Shown here: positions 46,668 through 58,825 of the stretch, one piece after another
Layout of the letters: every line of letters begins with the position of its first letter
Position numbering within the stretch: position 1 is the stretch's first letter
Source of the DNA: Physella acuta
Taxonomy: Eukaryota > Mollusca > Gastropoda > Physidae
Direction of reading: 5' to 3'
Assembly (NCBI RefSeq): GCF_028476545.1
Contig: NW_026732543.1
Coordinates: 326,501-390,500, forward strand
DNA length: 64,000 nucleotides
Notes under the pieces: generated by a model
What the model saw: only the letters and a program-made list of their open reading frames with translations
What the model was told of the DNA's origin: nothing
The model's database searches: none
Translations under genes and position numbers: made by a program

Positions 46668-46758
46668 TGACACTGTTTCTTTCAGGCTTCTCTCGCGAAG
46701 TTTTAGATACCCCACCTCGCTGAGCGAAATGCATGAAAGAAACCCTCGTTGTCAAAGT
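46668..46758. mobile_element. Small foldback repeat
   Basis: About 90 bp with inverted ends: TTGACACTGTTTCTTTCAGGC on the left and GCATGAAAGAAACCCTCGTTGTCAA on the right share GAAAGAAAC and TGTCAA in inverse order. The ends resemble those of the C-rich repeat family (CTGAAAGAAACACTGG). Confidence 0.5.
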
Positions 46759-46759
46759 C

Positions 46760-49270
46760 TTATAAACTTATAAATTTAGTAGGGCCTGAAATAATGTTTT
46801 GGGAACAACCGAAAACGGACAGAAATCGACTTTACTTCTATCTTTTTTCGGTTTTTTTGTTACTTCTTATAGCGCTTCTAGGTATAGACCACTTTTCTGT
46901 ATTACGAGGAAAAAAAAAACAATCGACAATGTAAAAAAAAAGGAAATTAAAATGAAGCATTACTTTAATGTTATTGCTGACTGAAATTGTATGTCAAGAT
47001 GGTAAATAATATGTAGTATCTCCATACCATCTAAAACACGTACATTATATTTATTTATGATACAATTTTAGAAAAACTAATTATTCTGCAGTTTCCAAGG
47101 TATTCAAATACCGCCGGCTGTGTAATGTAATGTAAAATAACGAATGCATTTTCATTTTTAATGCACAGCGTATAGATGTCCGGCTATCAGATCATGTTTT
47201 TATGCAAGAAAACTTTTATGTTGTGGGCTGGCATTTTGGCGTGTGCTTTATTGAAGCAATATCGTAACTGGCAAAATATTATTACAAATGGCGTATGCTT
47301 TTGCTTTCATTTGCGCATTAGAAATCATGTTTGTATGCACATATAGTATGTATATGTTAATATTTCGTGACAACAAATACCGTTAGGCAAATTATTTTCA
47401 TGCGCCCATCATCAAACCGATAAAGTACCAAACTGATTATTTTGGCACAAATTTTTTTTACAGAAGTAGTAATTCTACAGGTATGGTGCGTTTTTAAAAT
47501 GAATGCAGCTTTAAAAACTTTAATAAATGTCCTTTCCTTCTTAAACAAATGTTACCTACAGTATCCAATTAATTGAATGCCGTAACGTTAACGATAGAAA
47601 CACACACAGACTGTTTCATGAAAAATTTAGCCCTTGCTTTCTTGTTTTTACTTTACATCAGATCAATTTACAAAACATATTGTATCGAGAAACTTGACGA
47701 AAACAGGCACTTAAAAACACAAAAAACACAGCTCTTGACTGGCCGTGATAATTATCAAACAATAAATTATTAACATGTTGTTAAACGCGGATACATAGAC
47801 AGTACACAAAGGTAAATGAAAAAACCTACAAGAAAGAATTTAGAAGAGTCACTGATGCATGCAATTTTTAAAACTCATATACACATAAATAAACAAATAA
47901 ACAAATAATGCTTATTAATTAAAATGTTGTTTTTCTTCGAGAGCCTAGCTCCTTTCCAACTTATGTGTTATAAAACTACTTTTTGTTTAAATACATTTCT
48001 AAAACATTTCGCAATGAAATTTGTGTGGCTCTCAGCAAATAGAGTAGATTTAGTTTCAACACGTTAAAGCTAGAACTCGCTTTGTAGGATCATCTAATTC
48101 CGATACAACTTTGTAATGATCCTTTTATGATCTATGCCGTCAGTGACTCCCCACTTATAGGTAAACCCTGAGGATATATCATGGGCATGTTGAGCTGGTT
48201 ATAGCCTGTTATAGCATGGTGCCTGGGTTTTACATATGGAGACTAGAGAATCAAGACATTCAAACAGTTTCGACACGGAAATCTCCAGTAATTCTCATGC
48301 TCCTGAACATCGCTGGAAGAGTCTATCGTGCCATCTTTCATAATATACAATGGGATACAAAAAGACTGCATGTACTTAAAAAAGCCTTCACTGAACTTAA
48401 AGAGTTAACACTGCTCCAAATATAGTCTTTTTTATTTTCGCAAAAGTCTGACAGAATACCTAATATCATTTTCACAAATAAATGTGTTTATAGATTAAGT
48501 GCAGTGCCGAATGCTCATAGTAACCCTAATACCAAATCGAAATGCAATTTAGTAGTAATGGCCCTTCCTTATTTTATTAAGGGCGCCGATATCTTGGTAG
48601 ATTAGGTTTCTTATCTGAGCACAACTGCCGATCCGGGTAAAAAAAAGAATAATCTCCTAAATGAAAACAAAAGCTGCTTGCATTTTATTCTAGACTAACA
48701 CGATGACATGTAATAATTAATTATAATAGAATAAATCGCCTTCAGGAATATAACAAAGATCAAAAAAGAAGTTATTGACAACCCGATTCTAACATGAATG
48801 CAAAATAATATAATACTTCAGCGGGGAAAAAAACAAGATTGGATATCTGTACATTTTCTATTCACTTGAAATACACTATAAATAATAAATGACAGAATGG
48901 CTGTCGGAAAGAAAACCTCGCCTAACGTCTTGTTTTACAGTACTTGTTTTCCATATCGCCCACTGGGTCGCTGCCCACACGTTTTTTGACGGTCTTGTTA
49001 TCGAGCCGCCTATTGTGGAAGCTTAACCCGTTCGCGGTTACACAAAGAAAATAATCGCATCGATGATTTTACTGATAGAAAATGTGAGTTATAATTGTTT
49101 CAGCAAGCTCGTGGGAGGGGTCGTGTATGGATGGTTGCAGTTTTAAAAATTAACTGACAGGTCTGCTTTAATATTTTTTAACCGGAGATGGGGCTTTACA
49201 ATTCAGCAAATACTTATATACTTAATATAAAAACACAATAATTCAGTATCAACGCTTTAAGCGCCACACG
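46760..49270. other. AT-rich non-coding DNA
   Basis: 47650-47830 resembles the distal flanks at 17100 and 53900. At 48216-48425 a plus-strand frame contains SPVILMLLNIAGRVYRAIFH, faintly like the LINE reverse-transcriptase motif LLNIAGKI, which is too weak to call. Otherwise nothing recognised. Confidence 0.45.
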
Positions 49271-49280
49271 GCTTTAATTT

Positions 49281-49799
49281 AAGCCTGGTGTTTCTTTTTT
49301 TCAGGATTTGCTTCCATGGCCTTTGTCTAGCCTAGAACAAACTAAACAACACCAGGTTTTTGTTTATTTTTGAGTCATAACTTCAAGATGGGATGCTGAT
49401 ACTAACTATCAAGTCCCTACGTATAAAATTGAATTTTATTTTTTTAAATTAATTAAGACAAACAAAAAAAAATGTTTTTAAAATCAATGTATTGGCGACA
49501 TATAAGAAAGATTTGAATTTGAAAATGAAAATAAATTTTAAGCCTGGTGTTTCTTTTTTTTTCCGGATTTGCTTCCATGGCCTTTGTCTAGCCTAGAACA
49601 AACTAAACAACACCAGGTTTTTGTTTATTTTTGAGTCATAACTTCAAGATGGGATGCTGATACTAACTATCAAGTCCCTACGTATAAAATTGAATTTTAT
49701 TTTTTTAAATTAATTAAGACAAACAAAAAGAAATGTTTTTAAAATCAATGTATTGGCGACATATAAGAAAGATTTGAATTTGAAAATGAAAAATAATTT
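49281..49799. repeat. Recent 259-bp tandem duplication
   Basis: AAGCCTGGTGTTTCTTTTTTT through GATTTGAATTTGAAAATGAAA occurs at 49281-49539 and again at 49540-49799 with only a few single-base or homopolymer differences. Each unit contains ACACCAGG, the inverse of its starting CCTGGTGT. Confidence 0.9.
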
Positions 49800-50146
49800 T
49801 AAAAAATAAAACTTCTTGATAAAATTTTAGAAAAGAGATGATGGAATACAACAAGAGAAACATAATATAAAAATTCGTTTTCTTTTAAGTTTTGGTCAAA
49901 ACAAATGTGTAAAAAATCTACCACCGTGTCGTAATGGTTTTAAAAAGCAAATATTAGAAATATATGTTGCTAACTTTAAATGTGTGATTTAATGCATGTT
50001 CGCTTATATGCATGAGACAAAAAATGATTTTTATTATTTGGAATACAGTTACCACCGCCACAAAAATCAGAGGTTTCCAATCATATTTTTTCAGTACATC
50101 TATTTTTCTTTTCACTCTATGCAAGTGATTTTTACTTTTTTCTTAT
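49800..50146. other. AT-rich non-coding DNA
   Basis: Nothing recognised. Confidence 0.4.
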
Positions 50147-50439
50147 CAGAGGCGTAGCGACCCTTCCCGGCGCCCGGTGACAAACTTTTCGATTTCCATC
50201 CCCCCCCCTCGACATTTCGATTAGCACCCCACCCCCCCTCCTCAAACTTTCAATTTGCACCCCCAACCCTCGAGATTTTGATTTGCACCCCCACCCCCCA
50301 AACTTTCGATTTGCATCCCCCTCAACCTTTCAAATTATTTTTCCAACCCATTTTGGTGCCCACTAAGGTCGGCGCCCGGGGACAAATGTCCCCACCCCCG
50401 CCCCCGCCCCCCCCCCCGCCCCCTCTCGCTACGCTACTG
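50147..50439. mobile_element. hAT-type MITE with perfect 8-bp duplication
   Basis: 293 bp. Left TIR CAGAGGCGTAGCGACCC, right end CTCTCGCTACGCTACTG. Flanks TTTCTTAT at 50139-50146 and 50440-50447 are identical. The interior repeats TTTCGATTTGCACCCC with C-runs. Same family as 2063-2281. Confidence 0.9.
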
Positions 50440-50464
50440 TTTCTTATGCAAAATATAGAGAAAG

Positions 50465-50700
50465 CATTATAACCAAATGTTTACATATCTCGACGTTTTA
50501 CACAACTCTGAGTTGAAAAGAAACAACTTAGTTTCATCATCTGTATGTCAGTCGTTATGTATGCATGTGTATATACAAAAAATTAAATCTTGGGAACGGT
50601 TTTAGTTACGACATGTATATAAAAGTAGATTAAATTATTCTCTAATTTCGTTAAAATTTTGAATGATTTCTGTTAACAGGAAGTAGTACTTTACGCTTTG
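50465..50700 (-). mobile_element. Fragment of the CTTTCTCG-ended element
   Basis: CTCGACGTTTTACAC is the complement of the conserved GTGTAAAACGTCGAG near the end of the copies at 5030 and 36828. Borders unclear. Confidence 0.45.
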
Positions 50701-51763
50701 CGACAAACATTTTAACAACCGAACGGATTCATTTGTAACATTTCACTTAGGTTAAGATGTGAAGACAAAGCTTGTGACTTAAAATGTCAATTAATTAGAT
50801 GAGTATTTTAATATTTAAATAAATAAATTGTTTTCTTAAAAAGATCAATTATTGGTGATTTCTTTTTGTTATCTACCCGTTTTTTTTAATTTAAAATATA
50901 AAGTATTTTAAAAAAATATTGTTTCAAAAAAACATGTCTATAACCTGATAGTAATGAAGTGTCTGACCCGCATAGCTTTATCTAAGAATTTACGAAAAAG
51001 TTTAGGACATCGAGTCGTGTTCCACGTTAATGTAAGACAACCAAATCTTCCATTTAAAAAATTTGATTATTATAAAGTAATGACAATAAGTAAAATTTGA
51101 TTAATACAGAGTATTACAATTATCGTTGGTAAACATGCATATCAATGGAGTGAGAATTACACAAGTTGTAAATATAGCAATAATATTAGCAATGAGGACA
51201 ATGACAATATGTACACTGACAAATCTGGATAATAAATGGAAAAGTAATACATAGACTAAAAGGTGCCAAGAGTAGATATAGAACGGTTTGTTATACAATT
51301 ATAGGAAATAGCTCAAAGCAAATAACAAAGTCAACCTTCATGCTTAAGTATTATTTAAAGATTATTACACATACTATTTATACGTTACATTTAAAAAGAC
51401 TGAACCGTTCCGTTTTTTTTTTAATAAGGTGTAAAAATCCAAAAGATAATTAATACTTTATTTTAAGCGAGAAAAGTTTCGAGACCATGATCACTGTAAA
51501 TCATGTAGTCTTAGAGTTATGTGTGCTAAAGTAACTCGTGAAAACTGTTGTGAGGTTAGAGCCAAGTTCAGTAATAATTCGTTAAGCAAAGCAATAGGCA
51601 GATAATGCGATCGCTGATGTTTTCATGAAGAGTATAGAAAGAATTCCAAGTTAAAATGCTACAACGCTTTAAAAAAAATAAGAAAAGGCTAACAGAGTAA
51701 AATGCCAATCCAAACTCATTGACAACCTCTTTTAAACAGATACATTTTTTACACCTAAAATAT
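50700..51763. other. 3' flank of gene G
   Basis: AT-rich. Some blocks (GTTAATGTAAGACAACCAAATCTTCCATTTA near 51030) resemble 25720-25750 and 42110, so it is a diverged version of the duplicated flank. Confidence 0.5.
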
Positions 51764-53180
51764 CTACACATTCCATGCCTGCTCCAGTGCTGTAAATGTC
51801 GCATCTGTGTTGTAGACCAACAAGGAACTTAGACTTGTGTTCCTGGTGGAGAAGTCCATTAGCTGGCATTGTTTGGTAGAGGAGATCCAGTTAAAACCCA
51901 TACAGATCTGGTCTTGTCTTAGCTGCAGACATTCAGCTGCACATTCAATAGAGCTACGCTTTGTTGTGTTAAAGATTGGAGGCAGTTGGAGAAGTGTGTT
52001 CTTGTTCTTCACAAAAAATCCGTCGATTGGGTCAAATAAGTATCCCATGACTTTAATTTCACACATGAGAATTATACTATCTGAATATCTGAAAACATAT
52101 TTAATATTAATTCATTATAATAACATACGTTAAATGAACAATACTAGATAAATCTAAATATTGGAGAACTTGACAAATACTTTATTGAGTTCTATAAAAT
52201 TTGTTTGTTAGTAATTACTTATTCCCGTGTTAGTTACAATAAACAAACAAATGTTAGCTTATTACCTGATTACACGGACGTATCTGCCGATGACAGGAGT
52301 AGAACAGCTCCAGGTGTATGTGGTCGATGCGACAACGCCTTCAAACTTATAGCAGAGTTCTCCGAGTTCGTCAGGAAAAGTTGCTTTCAGTCTGGGATCT
52401 GTTCTAAACACATCAATGCTGAAGTCCTTCATAAAACCATCATTTCTGTCACTGTAAAGAACATTATATGAATCCCGAATATTAATAGGGACGGCGTGGT
52501 TGAATGGTAAAGAAAAAAGTCATGAGTTTGAATCCAGGTTCAAGTCCGTAGAACATCTTTGAGACCACCCCGCTCTGGTAGATATATGACTTATGTTAGT
52601 CGGCGGGCATTGTGCTGATCACACCATACCTTCATATATCGAGGTCACATAAACAGGTGAACTCTACTTCACTTGTCTCATCTGTCGTCAATAAGGCTAA
52701 TATTTATATTGAATCACTAATATAATGTACGCATTAAAAAAATTTCAAAACGATTACATAAATATAGTATTAAAATAATTTTACCATATTACATTTTTTT
52801 TCTTTTCTGCCTATAAATATACATACATTCATAGTTAGGACACATATATTCTAGAAAACAATGATATGAACATATGAAATGATTACAAATGTATCTCACT
52901 TGTATGTAAATATTATCTGTTTCACCACATAAAGCCCCTGAAGATCCACCAGCCACCAAGAATGATTGGAGTGCAATGTATGCGAGCAACTGAAATGGTC
53001 AACATTCATATCACTGTTTCCGTCGTTGGCAAAGCTGGCCGCGAGGTCGACGCCGTAGTGGTTTAAGTTAGAAATCTGGTAGGACGGTTTGTTTACGGAC
53101 ACATCTGTTAACATTTTGGCTTCACCAAATGTTTCATAAATTATCACAACTAAAATAAAAATGTCTGTAGCAGCTTTCAT
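51764..53180 (-). CDS. Gene G: secreted fucolectin-type (FTP) plus PAN-like protein
   Basis: 263 aa from exons 52900-53180, 52266-52451 and 51764-52088. The ATG at 53180 (MKAATDIFILVVIIYETFG) is preferred by homology; an in-frame ATG at 53198 would add six residues. FTP motifs: [95 protein letters not shown]. Exon 2 is fully open although it has no internal start. PAN-like: [20 protein letters not shown]...QCQLMDF. Splice sites: AA|gtgaga, CAG|gtaata and both AG acceptors. It differs from B in the segment KFEGVVAS (B: KVIGTLGS). Secreted; ligand unknown. Confidence 0.82.
52489..52695 (+). mobile_element. SINE family 1 in intron 1 of gene G
   Basis: GGCGTGGTTGAATGGTAAAG head, GAGTTTGAATCCAGG B-box-like, TGTCGAGGTCACATAAACAGG (as ATCGAGG) and GTGAACTCTACTTCACTTG tail. 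Same intron position as the copy in gene F. Confidence 0.75.
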
Positions 53181-53189
53181 TTTTATCAA

Positions 53190-54060
53190 ACTTTGCATTT
53201 CTAAATTGTCTTTATTTTCCTAAATCGTTATGTAAGACTAAACTTTATTTTATATTTCAGCAATTGGTAGCATCAATTTTTCTTTTGTGTAAGAACTGAA
53301 AAAATAAAATAAAATAATTACCAATAGAACATTATTTCGCAGTATAATAAAGAGAAGTATTCCAAAACTAATACAACGATAATACATAATTTAAAGGCTT
53401 TTACTTTAGTTTTTGAGTATTAAACAGATGCTTGCATTTCATTGTAAAATGCCTATTGTGTTATGTAATTTGTTTTATAGTGACCCTTTAAGCCTATAAT
53501 AAGTAAGGATTTATAAGAACTTAGATTTATCACTAATCATTGAACCCGTTATTTCAGTAGTTGATTAAAATTTGAATGAGCATAAAACATTTCTTATTTT
53601 AGAGCTCACAATGTTTAAAATTAAAGCAATGGCTATTGCTAACTTAATAACTTGACATTGTAAACATAAAGTGTCTTTTATTTAAGATTACTATTAATAA
53701 ACTCACAAATTATGTCCTGAACAACACACCAGTGTACAAGTCACTGCCCTCAACTATAAAAGAGCTCTGAACCAAATTACGTACACAATGCCGTTGCCAT
53801 GACAACGCTGAGTGCTTTCCGTTTGCTGCTCTTGAACTGTATTGACGTGTCGTTATAAAGTATAGAAGACCTGTTCTTTGTGACGTTGTTTGGTCGTGTG
53901 GCAATGATAGCAATCAAACAATAAATTATTACCATGTAGTTAAATGTGGAGAAATAAACATTGAACAGATGCCGTGAATAGCCATTGCGATCGTACTCGG
54001 ATATACATGTATAAATTGTTTCATTTATAAACTCTTGATGCAGTAAACTTGCTATTTTAT
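53190..54060. other. 5' flank of gene G
   Basis: Colinear with the B, D and F flanks: GCCTATTGTGTTATGTAA, TTTATTTAAGATTACTATTAATAAAC (the uninterrupted piggyBac site), AAAAGAGCTCTGAACC and the X-box-like site. 53890-54060 matches 17200-17360. Confidence 0.6.
53793..53806. promoter_or_regulatory. X-box-like palindrome, gene G flank
   Basis: GTTGCCATGACAAC, one base from the symmetric RFX X-box GTTGCCATGGCAAC, 613 bp upstream of the gene G ATG. The best-preserved site in the cluster. Confidence 0.55.
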
Positions 54061-54438
54061 CGTTTTTTAAACAGTTTCAGTAAAAATGGCACAATGATGT
54101 GCGCTACTTAAAAGATATTGAAGTAATGAGTACTTGGCAAGTAAAAATGTATCTCATTAAAAAAAAGTATGAAGAATTTATTTGTGGCAAATGTTTTGTA
54201 ATGCTCCATTAACGTGGTGCATGCCTATTTACCTGTGAAAAGATGGTTTTGCAGACTGCCCAGATCGTGAGGATGAAGTGTGTTGCTACGTTTCATTACC
54301 CGCCAGTGCCTAAACTATGACATAATTTTAAAACTACTTTTGCTAAAAAAAACAAAAGTCCATAAAATCTCTTTTTTTCAGCTACTGTTTTAAAATGAAT
54401 TGTCTAGAGTGTTTAGATGCAACTAGGCTAAGTGCTAG

Positions 54439-54624
54439 TTATTGATGACTTTGAAGTACGCTGAGATACATATAGTTACTGATGACTATGAAGTACGCTG
54501 AGATACATATAATTACTGCTGACTTTGAAGTACGCTGAGATACATATAGTTACTGATGACTTTGAAGTACGCTGAGATACATATAGTTACTGCTGACTTT
54601 GAAGTACGTTGAGATACATATAGT
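54439..54624. repeat. Tandem repeat, 37-bp unit, five copies
   Basis: Unit ACTGATGACTTTGAAGTACG followed by CTGAGATACATATAGTT; copies differ at a few positions (GATGACT/GCTGACT, ATAGTT/ATAATT). Confidence 0.9.
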
Positions 54625-54912
54625 GGGACAAGCATCAGGTCTTGTACATACCACGCACCAATCGACGATGTTGTAATGATCTCGCTGGCTTCTGATGAAA
54701 CTTTACTGTCTTTGCATTTATGTTTATTTATGAACGTAAAAAAAACTATAACAAGCGAACCGATTGTTTGTAACAAATCTCTGCAGCCTATAAGATGTTA
54801 GAATGGGCGTGAATTTGTTGTTCCTTAAAGCAGGTTTGGACTTGAACTACCACGCTGATTCCGTGCTGTATGACTCGAAATGACGCCACAGTGAACGGCC
54901 GCGTGATTTCTC

Positions 54913-54913
<1 letters not shown>

Positions 54914-54982
<69 letters not shown>
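54914..54982. repeat. (TC)n microsatellite
   Basis: About 69 bp of uninterrupted TC. The minus-strand RERERE frame over it is an artefact. Confidence 0.95.
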
Positions 54983-54983
<1 letters not shown>

Positions 54984-55214
54984 ATGAAACCAGCTAATTT
55001 CATTTGACTGATAAAAATATATCGAAGTTTGATATTTAAAAATCCTCTTTAGCAAAAAAACACTACCTTTTCTAGCCTCAGGTACTGCAGTTGGTATTGT
55101 ATGGTTTGTAAGATTTATTTTAGCTTTGATTAAAACACGAAAAAGTTTGCTTCTTACTTCTACTATTTGTGTTGTTATCAATTTTGTCCTAGAATGTTTA
55201 GTAAGTTTGGGGCA

Positions 55215-55420
55215 GAATGTGGTAAGACTTGTGTGTTGAGAGAAGATGGTCTATTGAGAGAGGCTGATCTGTTGAGAGAGGCCGGTCTGTTGAGAGAGTC
55301 TGGTATGTTGAAAAAGGCTGGTCTGTTGAAAGAGGCTGGTATATTGTGTGGTAAGACTGGTGTGTTGAGAGAAGCTGGTCTATTGAGAGAGACTGGTATC
55401 TGGAAAGAATAAAACTGATC
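55215..55420. repeat. Minisatellite of TTGAGAGAGGCTGGTCTG units (18 bp)
   Basis: About eleven copies, some decayed to GAAAAAGGC or GAGAAGATG. The same unit is found again at 63112-63380. A plus-strand frame reads LLREAGLLRE-like repeats because the unit is a multiple of three. Confidence 0.85.
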
Positions 55421-55424
55421 TTTT

Positions 55425-56150
55425 GTTGGTAAGTCAGACTGGAATAGTTCCAAACACAATTAAACATAATTTGTTTTTAAATAGTTTTAACACATTTTAG
55501 CATCTTTTTAACAAACGTCCCATAAGTGAGACGCTAGCAGGTTCTAGGTTATTACAGTATAATGACATCTTCTGTTTGCATATTAAATTTTTGAGATCGA
55601 TGACTTAAATGTGCCGGTATAGTGTTGGGTTTTATTCGAGGCGGCTCGATAACACGACCAACCAAACACGAGTGGGCCGAGAAATAGTGAATGAAAATTA
55701 AAGCTAATGAAAAACAAAACAATAGAACATGTCCTCTACAGTCATTGTTTTAGTAACATTTATTATTTACTTGGATTTTTTTCAATAGAATAGATTATGT
55801 GTCGATAGCAAGTCTTGCGCTAGTAATAAAACCATTGTTGTTAGATGTTTCTTGTGCTTTCTTTTTGTCCTCTTAAAAATAATTGTATTTGCTGCTTTTC
55901 ATTGAACGAATGAATGAAGATGATTAGATATAAAATCTCATGCGAAAACTTCTCGTTCCATATTATATGTAGTTACGAAGCGGATTTTCTTGATTCCCAA
56001 AACTTCTTTGTATTTCTACACATTTTCTTGATCGCAAAACTTTACTTGTTTTTTGCAACATTGCTTCCGTGTTCATATAAACAGTAATTGGGTTAACACT
56101 ACAAGTAGCGCCTTATTCTCCGAATTTTCCATTTACATATCTTATTTCAG
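55425..56150. other. AT-rich non-coding DNA
   Basis: Nothing coding. GGCGGCTCGATAACACGACC near 55640 is an inverted match to 48995-49020, suggesting a dispersed repeat. Confidence 0.4.
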
Positions 56151-56340
56151 TAGACGAAAGGGCGCCAACGGAATCGAAAACATAACTTAGTCCTTAACCT
56201 TCATTTGGTCCAAAAATTACATTTGGTCCCAAACCTTCAGTTTGTCACAAAATTTCACTTGATCACAAAATTTTAATTGGCCACAAAACATTGGTGAGCG
56301 AAACCTTCACTTTGTAACACCCTTTCATTTTTCCAACTTC
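56150..56340. repeat. Degenerate minisatellite of TTGGTCACAAAACCTTCA-like units
   Basis: Repeated ATTTGGTCC.AAA, CTTGATCACAAAATTT and CACTTTGTAACACC. A shorter relative is at 3800-3860 in the paralogous flank. Confidence 0.6.
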
Positions 56341-58820
56341 TTAGCCCAATACTAATACTAATTCATTCGAACACTATAGCTGGATCGATATGATTGTAAA
56401 TATGATAGAAAAATATGTTTCACCTTGTGCATTATAGGGATAGCACTAAAACTAGTCGCGTTTATTTTCTTCGGCTATCGAAATGTCAAGCTAGTCTGTG
56501 TAAACCAAATGATGCCTTATGAAATGCAGTCATTTACATGTACCCTAAAAACATAAATAAAAACAATATAGCTACAACAACTGTTTACACAGCTTGTTTA
56601 TTTCTTAAATGTCACACTCAATTGTGCAATTAAGCAAATTTATTTGAGATATTAGTTACAACATCAAAAGACAAATACATTTCTTTAAAAAATATTAATA
56701 TATAATAGCCTGTTATAAATACATGTGTTAACAAACACTAAGGCTAAGTGGCAAGCAACATATAAACTATGGTATAAAAGAAACTGGTTTTTATCTACAA
56801 AAATGTATGACCGGAAATAACCGTACAATCGGAAATTCTAAAACCTACATTAAAAAAACCTTGTTAGAAAATGTAACCAGTGTAAATGAACATTTATTTG
56901 TATATGTAATATCGACGCAGCTTAAATAGTTTAAAGTAGTATTAACACAGTCAGAATAGTGAATTATTACAGCGAAAGTATTTTAAATTAACATTTTTAC
57001 ATCTAGAAAATTGCACATTTACATTCATGAGCAAAGTTACAATAAATGTAATGTAATTAAATTTAAGGATTCGCCTTAAGCAGTTGTGGGGAATTTAACT
57101 GTGTAAATGTAATATTTCGTACAGATCATATTCAATTTTGTTCCTCATTTAGTTTAATAATTTTCATTGTGTAGGCCTACAAAGAATCAGTTTTTTAATA
57201 AAATATAAATAAAAATAACATAAATTCAGTATAACAAGTATCAAATTTATAATACAATATACGATACAATTTATTAAAGAAAAATGACTGTGTGTGTTTG
57301 TGTGTTTGCGTGTGTGCTGATGACAACAATACATTAGTTATGTTTTAAATCTAAATACAGCCACACACTTTGCCTCTATTTATAACGACCAAACATAATA
57401 AATCCCATCAGAAGCATTTTTAGTTGAACAGAACCTAAAACAGAAAGCATATTAATAATGGTAAATATCAGTCCAATTTCGGTTCATCAATTTTACGCCA
57501 TAAGTAGAGTAACAAAAAATAATGCAAAGTTGTTGTTTTTTTTTTTTACTTTAATTAATCGTTTATATATTTTAAACAAAAACAAAAACAGAATCACGCA
57601 AAATAACCTAGTATGAGGTTTTTCGGTTAAATTATTTTCAGATGGTTCACTCAGTCGGTAGTTAAATATTAATTTATTGATTTTCTTTTTGTAAATCTAA
57701 TAGAACATAAACAGCAAGAAAACAAAAATTGATGCACTAATCCAATGCTAACAGAAATGTAAAAAATTAACATTCAAATATTGTTTTAACGTCTGCGTAC
57801 GTCATTTTTATATTCATTTCCAATGTTTGCTGAACAAACGGCATGATAGAAAAGAAAAGAATAAAAGCTGGCGTCAGAGGTTTTACATCATCAACAAAGT
57901 AACGTAGGTTTCAGGGTGAAAATTTAGGTCTGTAATAAGTGAAGGCAATAAACACAGAATGTTGGAGATTTACAATCAACGTGGTCACTATCATATTAGG
58001 GAAGCTTAACCTTAAACTTTATGAGATGGGAACAAAATGCGTTTACATATCGTCATTTATCCAGCCAGGTTGAGAAACAATACTAAACACCTACGGGGCG
58101 ATGTACGTAAAAAAGAAAACATCCTGGCTTTGATGAGGTTTACATAAACGGATAAGTCAAAGCACATAGCGTTCAATGAATAAATTTGCACGTCTGAGAA
58201 CAAAAAAATGAATCAGTGCCAAAATAACAAAAGTAAAAGTAATTGAAAATTGTTCCTGCGGTTTACTTAAGAAAACAAAACAGGTTTAATTCCATAAGCA
58301 AAAGACATCGCTAAATGTTTTATCTACAATACTTATTGTTTAGAGTTCTGCTACGAAACTACCAAAATGTTGGGTTACTGGCGATTTCATTACACAACAG
58401 TGTAGTTGATAACTATTAAAGAATATCGATAAAAATATAGATTGCAGAATTATACTTTACAAAAAACATAGTTTTTTTAGAAACAATTTTACATCATTTT
58501 TATTGAAATTACAACAGAAATAACAAACTATAATACACTAACGTTACACAAATTAAACTGAAACTGATAAACATTACATATGCGTTTTTAAATTCAAACC
58601 GATGGAGCCTTAGTTAAATAGTTAGTTGATTTACTTTTAAAAAATGTTTCTTTTTTTATTTATATATTTTTAGCATTTTGATTGCTACCTATGAATATAA
58701 CCTAAATAGTCAAACTCTTAGAATTTAAATACATAGAAAAACTAAAGTATAGAAAACATAGGTATATCTTCCTACTTTTTCTTTAACAAATAAAATACGC
58801 GATGCTTCCCAAATATAATT
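56340..58820. other. Duplicated 3' flank of gene H, then AT-rich DNA
   Basis: To about 57250 it follows 3860-5000. From there to 58820 only AT-rich sequence with short runs is visible. No gene supported. Confidence 0.5.
58655..58660 (-). terminator. Candidate poly(A) signal of gene H
   Basis: AATAAA on minus about 166 bp beyond the gene H stop codon. Chance occurrence cannot be excluded. Confidence 0.35.
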
Positions 58821-58825
58821 ACCTA

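Noticed and set aside
48216-48425. LINE reverse-transcriptase fragment (LLNIAGRV motif)
   Set aside because: Only one short motif matches, with no neighbouring RT motifs; could be chance.
55167-55412. Plus-strand frame with LLREAGLLRE repeats, resembling a leucine-rich or coiled-coil protein
   Set aside because: It follows the 18-bp minisatellite exactly; the opposite strand and other frames are open too, and the same array elsewhere is not in a comparable frame.
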